A stretch of DNA of 64,000 nt. It comes from a virus. The stretch lies in IMG/VR virus record IMGVR_UViG_3300035670_000060, positions 1 through 64,000 of that record; one strand, written 5' to 3'. The translations under genes were made by a program, and so were the position numbers. Each line of letters opens with the position of its first letter. Within the stretch, counting starts at the first letter, position 1. The notes below the pieces were generated by a model. It ran no database searches. It saw only the letters and a program-made list of their open reading frames with translations, and was not told the DNA's origin. Of the stretch, positions 50,271 through 59,284 are shown one piece after another.

Positions 50271-51914
50271 TTATAATCTGAAGAAGTCTTTTTCTCGCCT
50301 TTCCAAGTCTCTATCTATTTCCCAAAGTTGACCGGAACCATCAACAATTCTATCTTCATCGTGGCCATCATTAATAATTCCAAATGGAGTGACTTCATCC
50401 TCGATTGCTTTCATTCTTTGTTCGTACAATTCTTTTCTTATATTGGTATTTGTTAGTTCTTTAAAATATGGATTGGTTGTAAGCCAAGAAAAGAGCACCA
50501 GTGGCATGACTAAATCATCATGATAGCCTTCGTCTGCACTGTAACTATTTTTTCGTTCAATAAATGTTGAAATTTCCGCAATGGTATCCGCATCTTGAAT
50601 CAGCATTTTCTTGCCTTCAACAAGCGATTTAAAATTCATACAGCCAATCCGTTTGACTTTTTTATCTGTATTCACGCCCAATTGTGTCTTACCACCACCA
50701 AATCCACCCGAAACAACTTGACCCTGTGGTGTTCGATTGACGAATATAATGTTCTCATATTCATATTCACTATGTAGAATTTCTGCTACTTGCTCTGAAG
50801 TGTTGGTTTCAATGAGTACCCAAGCACTGTTATATTCTTTAGCAACTTTATAAATCATAGAAGGGTATAATAGTGGACTGATTGTATTGTCTCTGAATTT
50901 ACCAACTTGACGATAAGGCATTTCAGTTACATCAAGCACTGTAAATGCTGAATAGTCTCCACCGACACCTTTTGCAACATCGGCAACCAACACATAAGAA
51001 TGATCACGTTCTACTTTATCATAAACATCTAAACCATCTTTACTGTAAATTGGACTACCTGCTGACATCTGTGCTATAGAATCTGCATCAATTAATGTCA
51101 GACTTGATCCTAAGAATGCACAAAGAATCTCTTGGTTAAACTTAAGATTACCCAACTGTCTACGCTGTTCTTCAGCCCATTTCTCATCACGCCCAGGTAT
51201 CTTCCAGTATGGTATAAACAATGGTACAAAATCGTTTCTCTTCTTTTCAGCATCGTTCCAGAATTTCCAGAAGTGGTTGTATCCAAGAGGTGTAGAAGAT
51301 AGTAGAATTTTGGTTGTAGAACCAGCAGAAATGGTTGGTGAAACTGCTGTAAAGAATTCTTCTGCTATATTATTTGGTATAATTGCTGTTTCGTCAACAT
51401 ACAATAAATTAACAGACTTACCACGAATACCCTGGCGACTTGTTGCTGCTGTGAAAACAATCGATCCATTTTCAAGTGCAATGTCACCTTTGTTCCATGT
51501 CTTGACGCCTTGCTGCAACCATTGCGGAAGGTGTTCGTACATAAGTTGATAACGTGATAAAACTTCTCTTGCTGCTGTTGCTTTGTTTGCAAGGATTGCT
51601 ACAGTTTTGCTGCCCTGAAAAAGTGTGTACCAAAGAATATATGCAGCCGAAGTTGTAGTCTTTCCTTGCTGCCGTGGCTCCATCAGAATGACTTTCCGGT
51701 TGTTATGGATTATATCCAGTTTTTCTTTCTGACAATCGTAAAGATTGAACGGCTGCAAACCATAATCTAATGTTACAATTTTACAATATTTTTCAATAAA
51801 GTAAATGTAATCCTCTGAACACTTAATATATTCTTCGATGTTCTCTTTTGTAAACGGTACTGAAACACCCGCTGCTTTGAGGAGCGGATTTCCTAAATAA
51901 ATTTTCTTAGCCAT
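50271..51914 (-). CDS. 17: gp17, large terminase subunit
   Basis: A 547-residue packaging motor ATPase and nuclease. Walker A is EPRQQGKTT (79-87), Walker B is NLLYVDETAII, and the coupling motif is STPLGYNHF. The nuclease domain has VADVAKGVGGDYSAFTV, with the catalytic Asp triad continuing at EGYHDDLVMPLVLFSW. C-terminal length is shorter than T4 gp17 (610). It pumps DNA through the gp20 portal. It overlaps gp16 by 8 bases. Confidence 0.96.
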   Translation of the reverse strand: MAKKIYLGNPLLKAAGVSVPFTKENIEEYIKCSEDYIYFIEKYCKIVTLDYGLQPFNLYDCQKEKLDIIHNNRKVILMEPRQQGKTTTSAAYILWYTLFQGSKTVAILANKATAAREVLSRYQLMYEHLPQWLQQGVKTWNKGDIALENGSIVFTAATSRQGIRGKSVNLLYVDETAIIPNNIAEEFFTAVSPTISAGSTTKILLSSTPLGYNHFWKFWNDAEKKRNDFVPLFIPYWKIPGRDEKWAEEQRRQLGNLKFNQEILCAFLGSSLTLIDADSIAQMSAGSPIYSKDGLDVYDKVERDHSYVLVADVAKGVGGDYSAFTVLDVTEMPYRQVGKFRDNTISPLLYPSMIYKVAKEYNSAWVLIETNTSEQVAEILHSEYEYENIIFVNRTPQGQVVSGGFGGGKTQLGVNTDKKVKRIGCMNFKSLVEGKKMLIQDADTIAEISTFIERKNSYSADEGYHDDLVMPLVLFSWLTTNPYFKELTNTNIRKELYEQRMKAIEDEVTPFGIINDGHDEDRIVDGSGQLWEIDRDLERREKDFFRL

Positions 51915-52314
51915 TACCTTTGAGCAATTTCTGTAACTCTGCTGTACTACCTACAAATAAAGCGTTGGTTACATGACTTGGTTGCTTGTCTTCTTCTTTG
52001 TGTTTGATTTCTTTGACTTTCTTAGAAAGTTCTAATAAATCTTTATTTGTTTCTGCTAATGTTTTGATAAGTTGACCGACAACTTCAAATGCTCTTGGAG
52101 ATTCTACGTCTTTGGCCAAATAAAGAGCATCTTCCATAGCCTCTTTACCACGTTCAATAAAATGGCGAAGATTGTCCCGAGCATATTCAAAATCATCGTC
52201 AATAGAATCATTCTGTTTTTCCATAATAGATGCGACAGGATATTCTTTAGGGCTATTTTCAATATAAGGTATATCCAATGCATCGCTTAATTTTTTGTCT
52301 ACGGGAGTTTTCAT
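51907..52314 (-). CDS. 16: gp16, small terminase subunit
   Basis: A 135-residue small terminase. It has an acidic N-terminal part and the conserved helical core DDDFEYARDNLRHFIERGKE, AMEDALYLAKDVESPRAFEV and VGQLIKTLAETNKDLLEL, which forms the oligomeric ring. The C terminus (VTNALFVGSTAELQKLLKG) is typical. It recognises concatemeric DNA and stimulates gp17. The overlap with gp17 and gp15 shows coupled translation. Confidence 0.92.
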   Translation of the reverse strand: MKTPVDKKLSDALDIPYIENSPKEYPVASIMEKQNDSIDDDFEYARDNLRHFIERGKEAMEDALYLAKDVESPRAFEVVGQLIKTLAETNKDLLELSKKVKEIKHKEEDKQPSHVTNALFVGSTAELQKLLKGNG

Positions 52315-53057
52315 GGTGTTGTCAATGTTGTTGAAAATCCAAAATCGGAGTTTGAAACTATGGATGTTGTACTTACGAGTGCTGGTTCTGTTACGCTTTT
52401 TGAATCATTCTTAATGTTAATTGTAGCATTACCGATATATCTATTTGTTGTAACTGGTCCAAATAAGTATCCTTTTACGACAAATGATAAGTCCCAACTA
52501 ATGATTCTGCGAGAATCAAAATCTCCTTCGTATGTATCTTCGGAAGAAATTGATAAAAGTTCTATAGGAATGTCCATATTCAGCGACAGACTTGGCAAAA
52601 CTTTCATCGTAACAGTGAAATCTGGTGCAAAAAATGGTATAATTTTTTCTATAATTTGCGTTCCGTCTTCAGCATTTCTTACCAACGCACTCAGTGTAAA
52701 ATTCATATCGTAAGGAACTGGAGAATATACGCTTGTAAAGTTTATTGCATCAGGATTTAAATTCTTTTTTATCTTAAATCCGGTGTTTAATTTTCTTGCT
52801 GGAGCATAAGTTATACCGTTCATTTCAAATCCTAATCGTGGAAGTTGTGTGCTAAATTGTTCTCTTCCGATTTGAGGATCAGTTGTAACTCTACGAATAA
52901 ATTTTTGTTTTGGTCCATATTCTATAGGAACATTCACGTTTTGTATGACGCTCCCATTTGAATCATATCGCTCAACTTGAATTTCATTGAAGATATTTCC
53001 AAACATTATAATATATCGACGTAGCGTGCCGTGATAGAAATCATGACCGAATATCAT
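52311..53057 (-). CDS. 15: gp15, tail terminator/completion protein
   Basis: A 248-residue protein capping the tail and joining it to the head. The opening MIFGHDFYHGTLRRYIIMFG followed by NIFNEIQVERY parallels T4 gp15 (FGYFYNSSFRRYATLMGDLFSNIQIKR). Conserved GDFDSRRIISWDLSFVVKGY and FGPV follow near the end. The residue run PVPYDMNFTLSALVRNAEDG is also characteristic. It stands between gp16 and gp14 in strict T4 order, overlapping gp16 by 4 bases. Confidence 0.92.
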   Translation of the reverse strand: MIFGHDFYHGTLRRYIIMFGNIFNEIQVERYDSNGSVIQNVNVPIEYGPKQKFIRRVTTDPQIGREQFSTQLPRLGFEMNGITYAPARKLNTGFKIKKNLNPDAINFTSVYSPVPYDMNFTLSALVRNAEDGTQIIEKIIPFFAPDFTVTMKVLPSLSLNMDIPIELLSISSEDTYEGDFDSRRIISWDLSFVVKGYLFGPVTTNRYIGNATINIKNDSKSVTEPALVSTTSIVSNSDFGFSTTLTTP

Positions 53058-53903
53058 TTACCACTCCTTAGTTGAAGCAAATGGATTCGCTTCGCTAAAA
53101 TCTAAAATGTCATCATCATTAATTTGTGATGTAATGAAATCATTATCTGCTGTATTTGCTCTATTTTCAAAGAAATATCCTTCTAGTAGAATACTACTTA
53201 AATCTTGATGGACTAATTTATATCCATCTTCCATTAACAATTCATCAAGGACATTTGTAGCGAGACTGTAGGAGTCTTCGATTTCGTCAATGTCTGAAAC
53301 GTCAGTATCAATAACTTCTGCTGAGTAATCAAATCTATCACATCGTAATTCGTATGTATATGTTTTACCTAATTGAAAAAAGTATTCATTATCTTCACAA
53401 AATTTAATTTCATACATTGATTTTACCAAAGGCAACCAAATTAAGTCACCCTCTCTTGGTCTGTAGATACCTGAATAATCGTAATCTGAGTTTTTTCTGC
53501 CATCTATCTGTGATAGTTCTTCATCTTGAAACAGCAATTCATTACCATCTTCAAGCAAAAGATTGTAATTATATTCCGTCATGAGGCATGGTTTCATTGC
53601 CTGTTGAAATCTTTTTTGCGGCAATGAAAATGTAATTTGTTCATCGACTTGCAAACCAAACTTTGATATGAAATCCAATTGACCTTGAAAGCCGTCAAAT
53701 GTTTTAATATACATTTCAAGTTCTATAGCATCATCAAAATACATTGAACCATCTTCGCCATAAAGTTTGTCAAGATTGACATGTGTTCTTGGTAAATAAT
53801 AAGCTGGTACACCATAAATCTTTATAGCTTCAATAATCAAATCTTCATAAACATTTTGTTCAGTGGATGTTGAATATTGATTGAAGTGCCTATTTCGTGC
53901 CAT
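53058..53903 (-). CDS. 14: gp14, neck protein
   Basis: A 281-residue neck protein. It starts MARNRHFNQYSTSTEQNVYE and has YGVPAYYLPRTHVNLDKLYG, DAIELEMYIKTFDGFQGQ and the LSQIDGRKNSDYDYSGIYRP block seen in gp14 of T4-like phages. It joins gp13 and the neck after packaging and helps connect tail to head. It lies immediately after gp13. An acidic C-terminal region (DVSDIDEIEDSYSLATNVL) is present. Confidence 0.92.
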   Translation of the reverse strand: MARNRHFNQYSTSTEQNVYEDLIIEAIKIYGVPAYYLPRTHVNLDKLYGEDGSMYFDDAIELEMYIKTFDGFQGQLDFISKFGLQVDEQITFSLPQKRFQQAMKPCLMTEYNYNLLLEDGNELLFQDEELSQIDGRKNSDYDYSGIYRPREGDLIWLPLVKSMYEIKFCEDNEYFFQLGKTYTYELRCDRFDYSAEVIDTDVSDIDEIEDSYSLATNVLDELLMEDGYKLVHQDLSSILLEGYFFENRANTADNDFITSQINDDDILDFSEANPFASTKEW

Positions 53904-53905
53904 GA

Positions 53906-54649
53906 TTATCCAATCATATCAGATACAGGTAATGAATATGAAGATATCATCTCAGCTTCTAATGCTGTTATTTCATCTGTTGCTTCATCCCAAATTTTTT
54001 GACCGTTGAATGTCAGACCACCCGGCATTTGGAGACCTTCAAACTTTTTTAAATTTTCGCCCCACTGTTTTTTAATTTGTGCTGTTGCATATCGTTGAAG
54101 CCATCTGTCACCCCATACATCTGAGTATGTATCAGGATCCACTTTCTGGTATGCTTCAATAATAATATATTCGCCAGTCACAACTTTTGCTGACCAATCC
54201 ATATCGATATAAAGTCTGTTTACATGGCGATTATATCTGAGACTTTGGCGCCCAACAAAAAGTTCTTCAGCAAGCGCAACATTCTGAAGTGCCATGTAGT
54301 ATGGTGCGAAAGGTCCATAATTGAATGCAAACAGATCGTTCAGTGCGATTTGATATCGAATGTTGAACAGATTGTTTGAAGAATAAGAGTCACCAATATC
54401 AAATATATTAATGATACCAATGACTGCTTCTGGAATGGTTATGTATTTGTTTGTCTTGTCTTCAGCAGTGACTGGATGTGCTAAATAAACTTTCTGTGTA
54501 CCATCAAAATGATAATCGTGATAATACGCTAATGCTTCGTCAATTCTATCTTCAACTTGTTCATCCGCTACATTAATTTCAAGTACAGGTTTCCCTAACT
54601 TACGTAAGCAATATTCTTTAAATTCATCTCTACTGGTAGGTTTAGCCAT
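53906..54649 (-). CDS. 13: gp13, neck protein
   Basis: A 247-residue neck protein with SRDEFKEYCLRKLGKPVLEI, the conserved EDRIDEALAYYHDYHFDGTQ, and GDRWLQRYATAQIKKQWGEN. It assembles at the portal end of the packaged head together with gp14. It is the first gene of a late unit, preceded by an exact late promoter (54676-54683) and followed by gp14 after 2 bases. It is complete. Confidence 0.95.
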   Translation of the reverse strand: MAKPTSRDEFKEYCLRKLGKPVLEINVADEQVEDRIDEALAYYHDYHFDGTQKVYLAHPVTAEDKTNKYITIPEAVIGIINIFDIGDSYSSNNLFNIRYQIALNDLFAFNYGPFAPYYMALQNVALAEELFVGRQSLRYNRHVNRLYIDMDWSAKVVTGEYIIIEAYQKVDPDTYSDVWGDRWLQRYATAQIKKQWGENLKKFEGLQMPGGLTFNGQKIWDEATDEITALEAEMISSYSLPVSDMIG

Positions 54650-54675
54650 GGCATTTTCCTTTAATGCGACATGAC

Positions 54676-54683
54676 TATTTATA
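54676..54683 (-). promoter_or_regulatory. T4-type late promoter of the 13-14-15-16-17 unit
   Basis: TATAAATA on the minus strand, 27-34 bases before the gene 13 start. Confidence 0.85.
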
Positions 54684-54685
54684 AT

Positions 54686-54898
54686 TTAACAGATTAGTGC
54701 TTTGCCATCAATCAATAGTAAATTGCCTTTGCATGCCAGATTCCATTTTTTTACACCATGCTCGTAAGTACATTCGTCATACACGGGCACGTTGATTTCT
54801 AAACTTTTAGCTAAGACTTCTTCGCCATTTTCAAAAATTCTCCAGAAAAAATCAGTGTCGCCGTGCTGTGTATTAAATCGAATATGGTATTGCTTCAT
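54686..54898 (-). CDS. Small hypothetical protein with the APS kinase-like gene
   Basis: A 70-residue protein: YHIRFNTQHGDTDFFWRIFE, then NGEEVLAKSLEINVPVYDEC, EHGVKKWNLACKGNLLLID. The pattern R-x-N-T ... W-R-x-x-x-x-G-x-E-x-L ... G-V-x-K-W-N-x-x-C-x-G recurs in marine T4-like phages beside the APS kinase-like gene. It is likely beta-rich and Cys-containing. Its start overlaps the stop of that gene by 4 bases, so the two are translated together. It may be an accessory factor for that pathway (inference). Confidence 0.7.
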   Translation of the reverse strand: MKQYHIRFNTQHGDTDFFWRIFENGEEVLAKSLEINVPVYDECTYEHGVKKWNLACKGNLLLIDGKALIC

Positions 54899-55731
54899 TC
54901 AATTCCCATTTCTTTTCGAATTTTGGTTGCTGAAATAGCATGTATCGTATCATCGAAAACTTCTTGTTCAATCTTGTAGCCGACATCTCTACCGTATGTG
55001 ATGTTTACAATGTTTGGAACAATCAAAATTTCATACTGACCTTGATAGAGTGGATCTAAGTCTCTTCGAATATAGTTTTTAACTTCTTCAATTGCAAATG
55101 GATTACTTCCATTCCAACCCTGACAATCACGAATCATGATACATACTTGACCAGTTTTTGCTAACGCTCTTTCAAATAACGCACGATGACCTTTGTGCCA
55201 TGGTTGCCAACGACCTAACATCTGCACAGTTTCTTTGCGCCAATCAAAAGTTGGTCTTCTTTTACGACTTAAAATTGCTTCACCTACATACTGCACCCAC
55301 TTTTCAGCATTCTTTTCGTTGATTCTAAAATCATAGATTTCTGGTGGCACAAATGCTTTGTTCGTATCTTCATAACGACCAGCATCAATCGTATCCATCC
55401 AGATTGTCCAGTCTGCTTTAAAGTTGTGACGCATTTCAGCAAGTGGTGCTACAAAATCACAAATGACATATTCGCCAGTGCATCGCATTGCAAATTCTGC
55501 CATCCTCAACGACTGCCGAATGCGACCTTCTTTTGAAAAGTCCCAATCATTGAATCGCTTTCGAATGTCATCAGCATTGAACCAATCAACTCGTGCGTTC
55601 ATTCGAGGATATGGAGCGTCACTAAGTGTGTTTAAAGGACGCTCTCCGTGAATCTCAAGATAAGTCTTTAATCGTTCTGCAAAATATGTTTTACCTGAGC
55701 CAGGCAAACCCATAATCAATATTTTTTCCAT
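54895..55731 (-). CDS. APS kinase-like P-loop domain fused to an HxGH nucleotidyltransferase
   Basis: A 278-residue two-domain enzyme. Residues 1-155 are an adenylylsulfate-kinase-like domain: Walker A GLPGSGKT (8-15), FNADDIRKRFNDWDFSKEGR and EYVICDFVAPLAEMRHNF, the APS kinase pattern. Residues 165-278 are a nucleotidyltransferase with GRWQPWHKGHRALF (HKGH at 179-182) and ISATKIRKEMG (ISxTxIR). Together they could form APS and then PAPS, or charge a different sulfate or sugar donor; the second domain's substrate is not visible. The start is the ATG at 55731, not the upstream TTG. It is 18 bases after an 81-residue gene, and a sulfotransferase gene lies just upstream. Confidence 0.82.
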   Translation of the reverse strand: MEKILIMGLPGSGKTYFAERLKTYLEIHGERPLNTLSDAPYPRMNARVDWFNADDIRKRFNDWDFSKEGRIRQSLRMAEFAMRCTGEYVICDFVAPLAEMRHNFKADWTIWMDTIDAGRYEDTNKAFVPPEIYDFRINEKNAEKWVQYVGEAILSRKRRPTFDWRKETVQMLGRWQPWHKGHRALFERALAKTGQVCIMIRDCQGWNGSNPFAIEEVKNYIRRDLDPLYQGQYEILIVPNIVNITYGRDVGYKIEQEVFDDTIHAISATKIRKEMGIE

Positions 55732-55748
55732 TATATAAAACTCCAAAA

Positions 55749-55994
55749 TTATTGAGCGATTGCTGCACTTCCCTGAGTGATTGCGTTATGCAAATCAGAA
55801 ATGTCTTCGCCAGATCCGGACACATCTGGATTTCCAACTACTAGTTTAAGATGCTCAACATTTCGATCAATGTTTCCACGAAGTTCGTCAGAAAGTGTTG
55901 CGCCTGCTGCAATCTTTGCTAAAGAATCTTCAATGACCCAAACGCTATCTCTTGCTGCTCGAATTGTATATAGAACTTCTGGTGTTGCTGGCAT
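55749..55994 (-). CDS. Small conserved hypothetical protein
   Basis: An 81-residue helical acidic protein, beginning MPATPEVLYTIRAARDSVWV with IEDSLAKIAAGATLSDELRG and a terminal DISDLHNAITQGSAAIAQ. It has one predicted long helix pair and no Cys. It occupies the place between the sulfotransferase and the APS kinase-like gene in one operon (2 bases from the sulfotransferase stop). No function known to me. The Ala/Gly-rich, low-charge middle suggests a small structural or virion-associated protein. Confidence 0.68.
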   Translation of the reverse strand: MPATPEVLYTIRAARDSVWVIEDSLAKIAAGATLSDELRGNIDRNVEHLKLVVGNPDVSGSGEDISDLHNAITQGSAAIAQ

Positions 55995-55995
55995 A

Positions 55996-56946
55996 TTAGC
56001 CTCCTATGAGTTTAGTATCTTCGGTTTCTGTTGGTGCATCCGATTCGGATGTTGGTTCTTCAAAATTTGCGTCAATCTCTTGTAGATTTCTCCAAAATGC
56101 TGTATTTTCACATCGCTTTAAAATTTCTTCTGAAAGAACTTCTTTAGGATCGACTGACGCTCTATTTATTGTACTACGAACTTCATGCATGTCTGCAAGC
56201 CCATAAACTTCAGCATCTTTTTCTTTATGTATGTTTTCAATTTTGCTAAAGTCATGTGCGAAATATTCTTCACCAAGAAATTCATAAATCTTTCGCATTG
56301 TATCATCTGGATTCTCAAGCAAATCGTTATATTCAATGAAGTGAAGATTTTTCTGTCTACCTTCCATTAGTGCTTGTTGAATGCCAAAATAGCTTTGGCC
56401 AAGAATTCCATTTGGACTAGCTAAGAACGTACATCGATTATCATCGTTTAAAGGCGTGTTTGTTTTGATAAGCATTTCATCAATGAAATTAATCTTACCT
56501 TCACCGCCGTATGGATTTCTGCGTTGCATTGTAATAAATGATGTAAGAATTTCTTCAATGTCACGAACTGGGCATAAAACTTTTGGTTCAATTCCAAAAT
56601 ATCCAGGAATGTAATGTAGTCGATTCACCCATGACCGATTCTTGTCAATGATGACAGGCTTATCTACGTCAGAATAATAATTATCCATGACACTAGAAAT
56701 AATTTTTGCAGCTTGTGGTAACTTAGGAAAAGCCATAAAAAGTTCATCGTTTGAAAAAGAATTTTCAAGCGTGAGCATTGTAGGTACCACAGGAGAACTT
56801 GGACCAGAATAGACTCTTGGATTTTGATTTAGAATCGATGATAGAAGTGTACTTCCTGATCTTGGAAGCCCAGACATAAAGTAGTATGTCTTCATTGACG
56901 CTCTCATCATTTCTTCTCTTATAATTTCTTTAATCATTTCTTTCAT
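55996..56946 (-). CDS. Sulfotransferase
   Basis: A 316-residue PAPS-dependent sulfotransferase. The 5'-phosphosulfate loop is YYFMSGLPRSGSTLLSSI (P-loop 26-33), followed by a 3'-phosphate site near KPVIIDKNRSWVNRLHYIPG and PVRDIEEILTSFI. The region LLENPDDTMRKIYEFLGEEY is the conserved C-terminal helix of the family. An amphipathic N-terminal helix (MKEMIKEIIREEMMRA) is extra. Its substrate (carbohydrate, protein tyrosine or other) is not readable. It is in one operon with the APS kinase-like fusion and glycosyltransferases. The start follows GAGGTGATGAACA, with a late-promoter match 44-51 bases upstream. Confidence 0.88.
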   Translation of the reverse strand: MKEMIKEIIREEMMRASMKTYYFMSGLPRSGSTLLSSILNQNPRVYSGPSSPVVPTMLTLENSFSNDELFMAFPKLPQAAKIISSVMDNYYSDVDKPVIIDKNRSWVNRLHYIPGYFGIEPKVLCPVRDIEEILTSFITMQRRNPYGGEGKINFIDEMLIKTNTPLNDDNRCTFLASPNGILGQSYFGIQQALMEGRQKNLHFIEYNDLLENPDDTMRKIYEFLGEEYFAHDFSKIENIHKEKDAEVYGLADMHEVRSTINRASVDPKEVLSEEILKRCENTAFWRNLQEIDANFEEPTSESDAPTETEDTKLIGG

Positions 56947-56957
56947 TGTTCATCACC

Positions 56958-57860
56958 TCATTGTTGATTGTTTACAGATTCTATAATTTTATTTATATCA
57001 AATAATTTAACGTCATCTGTATAAGGATATTCAATTTCATTTCCGTTGAAGTCAAAGTCAAATAAGTAACTGCCAGGAAGTTTGAAGTTATATGGCACAT
57101 CGGTACAAATATTATCATGCATATCATAACCAAAAACTTTAGGGCTTGTACCATTCCATAAAACAGTGGATTTCTTTCTAAGTGCTGCTGCTGCATGTTG
57201 CAACGAAGAGTCTATAAGAATTCTCTTTTTGCTATGTAAAAGAATACTAAAAAATTCCATTAGACTGAGTGCTTGTTGCTGCGTAGCAAAAACATGTTCA
57301 GCGCCTTCAAGTTTTGGTGAGTTCATCTTGGTAACTTGGTAAATATGATAGTCTTTTTTGTAATAGTCTATCAATTCTTGTGCTAATTCTGGCGGCATGT
57401 CTCTTGTCCATGAATAAGGCTTAGCATCTGTTGTCATTGGACCGCCACTTGTATGTATAACCATGATAGGCTTTTTTCTCAACCAAAATTTTCTTGAAAG
57501 ATCCCATTGAAGTTTATTAAACTTTACCTCTGGGCGCTCATTGTCGAATTTTAATTGATGCATTTCGCACCAATTTTCAATCAGTCGTTTCCGTTTATGT
57601 ATATGATTTGTCGTATAGTATGGTTCGTGATGAAAAATCAGAGAATCTTTATCTTGAATGTATTCTTGGTAGAAATATTGTGTGCCACCTAACAGAAAAA
57701 CTCTGTCAACAAAAGAAAGATTAATAAAAATATCAGGATATGCACATACGACAATGAGTTTTCTGTCAGGAAAATTGTTTTTAATTGCTTTTGCAACAGC
57801 GGTTGCTGCTACGTGTTTTCCAATACCGCCTTGAAGATGAAAAATACTATATTTCTTCAT
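56958..57860 (-). CDS. GT9-like (heptosyltransferase-type) glycosyltransferase
   Basis: A 300-residue GT-B fold enzyme. The N-terminal domain has FHLQGGIGKHVAATAVAKAI, a nucleotide-sugar Gly-rich loop, and the C-terminal half has IHTSGGPMTTDAKPYSWTRD, and RILIDSSLQHAAAALRKKST then VLWNGTSPKVFGY, the donor-binding pattern of ADP-heptose-type transferases. It probably transfers a sugar to a lipopolysaccharide-like or virion acceptor. The adjacent two enzymes are GT2-like. In the operon it is followed by the sulfotransferase, suggesting that the glycan is later sulfated. Confidence 0.8.
   Translation of the reverse strand: MKKYSIFHLQGGIGKHVAATAVAKAIKNNFPDRKLIVVCAYPDIFINLSFVDRVFLLGGTQYFYQEYIQDKDSLIFHHEPYYTTNHIHKRKRLIENWCEMHQLKFDNERPEVKFNKLQWDLSRKFWLRKKPIMVIHTSGGPMTTDAKPYSWTRDMPPELAQELIDYYKKDYHIYQVTKMNSPKLEGAEHVFATQQQALSLMEFFSILLHSKKRILIDSSLQHAAAALRKKSTVLWNGTSPKVFGYDMHDNICTDVPYNFKLPGSYLFDFDFNGNEIEYPYTDDVKLFDINKIIESVNNQQ
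56990..56997 (-). promoter_or_regulatory. Late-promoter match before the sulfotransferase gene
   Basis: TATAAATA on the minus strand inside the 3' end of the GT9-like gene, 44-51 bases before the sulfotransferase start. Exact to the late consensus, but it lies inside coding sequence. Confidence 0.6.
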
Positions 57861-57861
57861 A

Positions 57862-58590
57862 TTATAACCTTTCTTTTGTTGCTTTCACGATGTCCCACGT
57901 TCTCGCATTTTTGATATGATGAAAATGATATGCATTACTTGCGTCTAAAGCTAGTCTTTTAGTTATGTCATAATTTTTATGCTCTGAAACAAGCGTTTTT
58001 GATATCTCACCTTTGATCCTATTCGTCTTGAATATGTATATATGTTCGTTGTTCTGCGTCAGATATTCATCACCGAACCAGATTTGATATAGTCTTGGTA
58101 TCACCTTATACGAAGTTCGCTTTATAAACATACATACACCAAATGCATATCCTTGACCACCTATAGGTTGAGTTTTATCATGTTTGAGTTTGAACAATTC
58201 ATCTTCACCTTCATGAACACCAACTGTATAATTATCTGGTGTGTTTTTTAAATGAACGCCTACAACATCAATCTCTTTAAAATCTACTGCTGAGAAATCA
58301 CGAAATACACTCGATTCAACTTCTATGTCATCATTGATAATGGAAAGAACATTCGCTTTTGATCTATAGTAACCTTCATTCCACGAAGGATTTACGTAGT
58401 TGTTTTTACCATAACAAATGATATGCAACTTAGATGAATTCAATTCGTCAACTCTTTTTGGTCGATTTGCTTTGTCATTGTCAATCAAAAAGATATTTCC
58501 AATATACTCGCATTCAATGTAGGTGTCAAGTGCGGATAGAAAATTTTTAGACTTCCACATTGTAGGAATTACAACGTCAATTGTATTCAT
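57862..58590 (-). CDS. GT2-like glycosyltransferase
   Basis: A 242-residue GT-A glycosyltransferase. It begins NTIDVVIPTMWKSKNFLSAL, has the metal-binding region LSIINDDIEVE (DD pair for the DxD site), a conserved GGQGYAFGVCMFIKRTSYKV and WFGDEYLTQNNEHIYIFK, the acceptor/catalytic ED-like part. It overlaps the upstream GT gene's stop by 4 bases and is 2 bases from the GT9-like gene. The three transferases together could build a short oligosaccharide. Confidence 0.82.
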   Translation of the reverse strand: MNTIDVVIPTMWKSKNFLSALDTYIECEYIGNIFLIDNDKANRPKRVDELNSSKLHIICYGKNNYVNPSWNEGYYRSKANVLSIINDDIEVESSVFRDFSAVDFKEIDVVGVHLKNTPDNYTVGVHEGEDELFKLKHDKTQPIGGQGYAFGVCMFIKRTSYKVIPRLYQIWFGDEYLTQNNEHIYIFKTNRIKGEISKTLVSEHKNYDITKRLALDASNAYHFHHIKNARTWDIVKATKERL

Positions 58591-59249
58591 AAATCTTCTA
58601 TGTTATAATTTTTCATTGTCGATTCAAAATTACCTTTATACATCTTATTGCCTAAATGGTAAACTGTATGATTCGGTTTGATCCAGATTTTGTAACCGAG
58701 TTCTCGAATCTTATTTGAAAGTGTAATATCTTCACCAACAAAAGCTCCGTTTATGTATGTAAATTCACATATGTTTTTTAATTTCTTACTACGAAAATCT
58801 AATTCAACATTAGAGATCCATAAATCTTTAATGACTTTTTTGGAAAGTTTTAGAAAGCCTGTTCCTACACGAGATGCTGTCAGATAACCATCTTTCGGAT
58901 CTCTCTTGACCACACTGTTAAAATAAACGTTATACTGTATATTTGTATCACCTTTATTTACAACTGGTATAGCGATGACATCTTTTGGTGAAGAAAGAAT
59001 TTCAATCAATGCTTTCTCATCCCACATTTCATCATCGTCAATGAATACCATTGCATCATAATTTTCTTTGTATGCTAAATTAAAGAGTTCATTTCTGGCC
59101 ATTGGAAGAATACTTTCATTGGCCAGAAACACTACATTGATTGACAAATCGTGTTTCAATCCTAACTTAATAGATTCACATAAACTATGAACGAAATATG
59201 CGTCTACTTTTTGATCTAAACATGGTGTAGCAATTAATATACGTTTCAT
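58587..59249 (-). CDS. GT2-like glycosyltransferase, paralogue of 11146-11982
   Basis: A 220-residue GT-A enzyme opening KRILIATPCLDQKVDAYFVH, with FLANESILPMARNELFNLAY and VFIDDDEMWDEKALIEIL (DDD metal site) and GTGFLKLSKKVIKDLW. This order is the same as in the glycosyltransferase at 11146-11982 (ATPMYGG, FFMFNESLITRARN, FIDSDITF, GTGFMLIRKNVFEKM). It lacks the low-complexity tail of that protein. It is the first gene of the glycosyltransferase-sulfotransferase operon and has a good sigma70-like promoter. Confidence 0.83.
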   Translation of the reverse strand: MKRILIATPCLDQKVDAYFVHSLCESIKLGLKHDLSINVVFLANESILPMARNELFNLAYKENYDAMVFIDDDEMWDEKALIEILSSPKDVIAIPVVNKGDTNIQYNVYFNSVVKRDPKDGYLTASRVGTGFLKLSKKVIKDLWISNVELDFRSKKLKNICEFTYINGAFVGEDITLSNKIRELGYKIWIKPNHTVYHLGNKMYKGNFESTMKNYNIEDL

Positions 59250-59284
59250 AACATACCTTTTCTTTCATCATTGTTCACACAGCC

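Noticed and set aside
56156-56172. TATTTATT in the sulfotransferase gene as a late promoter
   Set aside because: Deviates from the consensus, lies deep inside a coding region and precedes no gene start within 150 bases.
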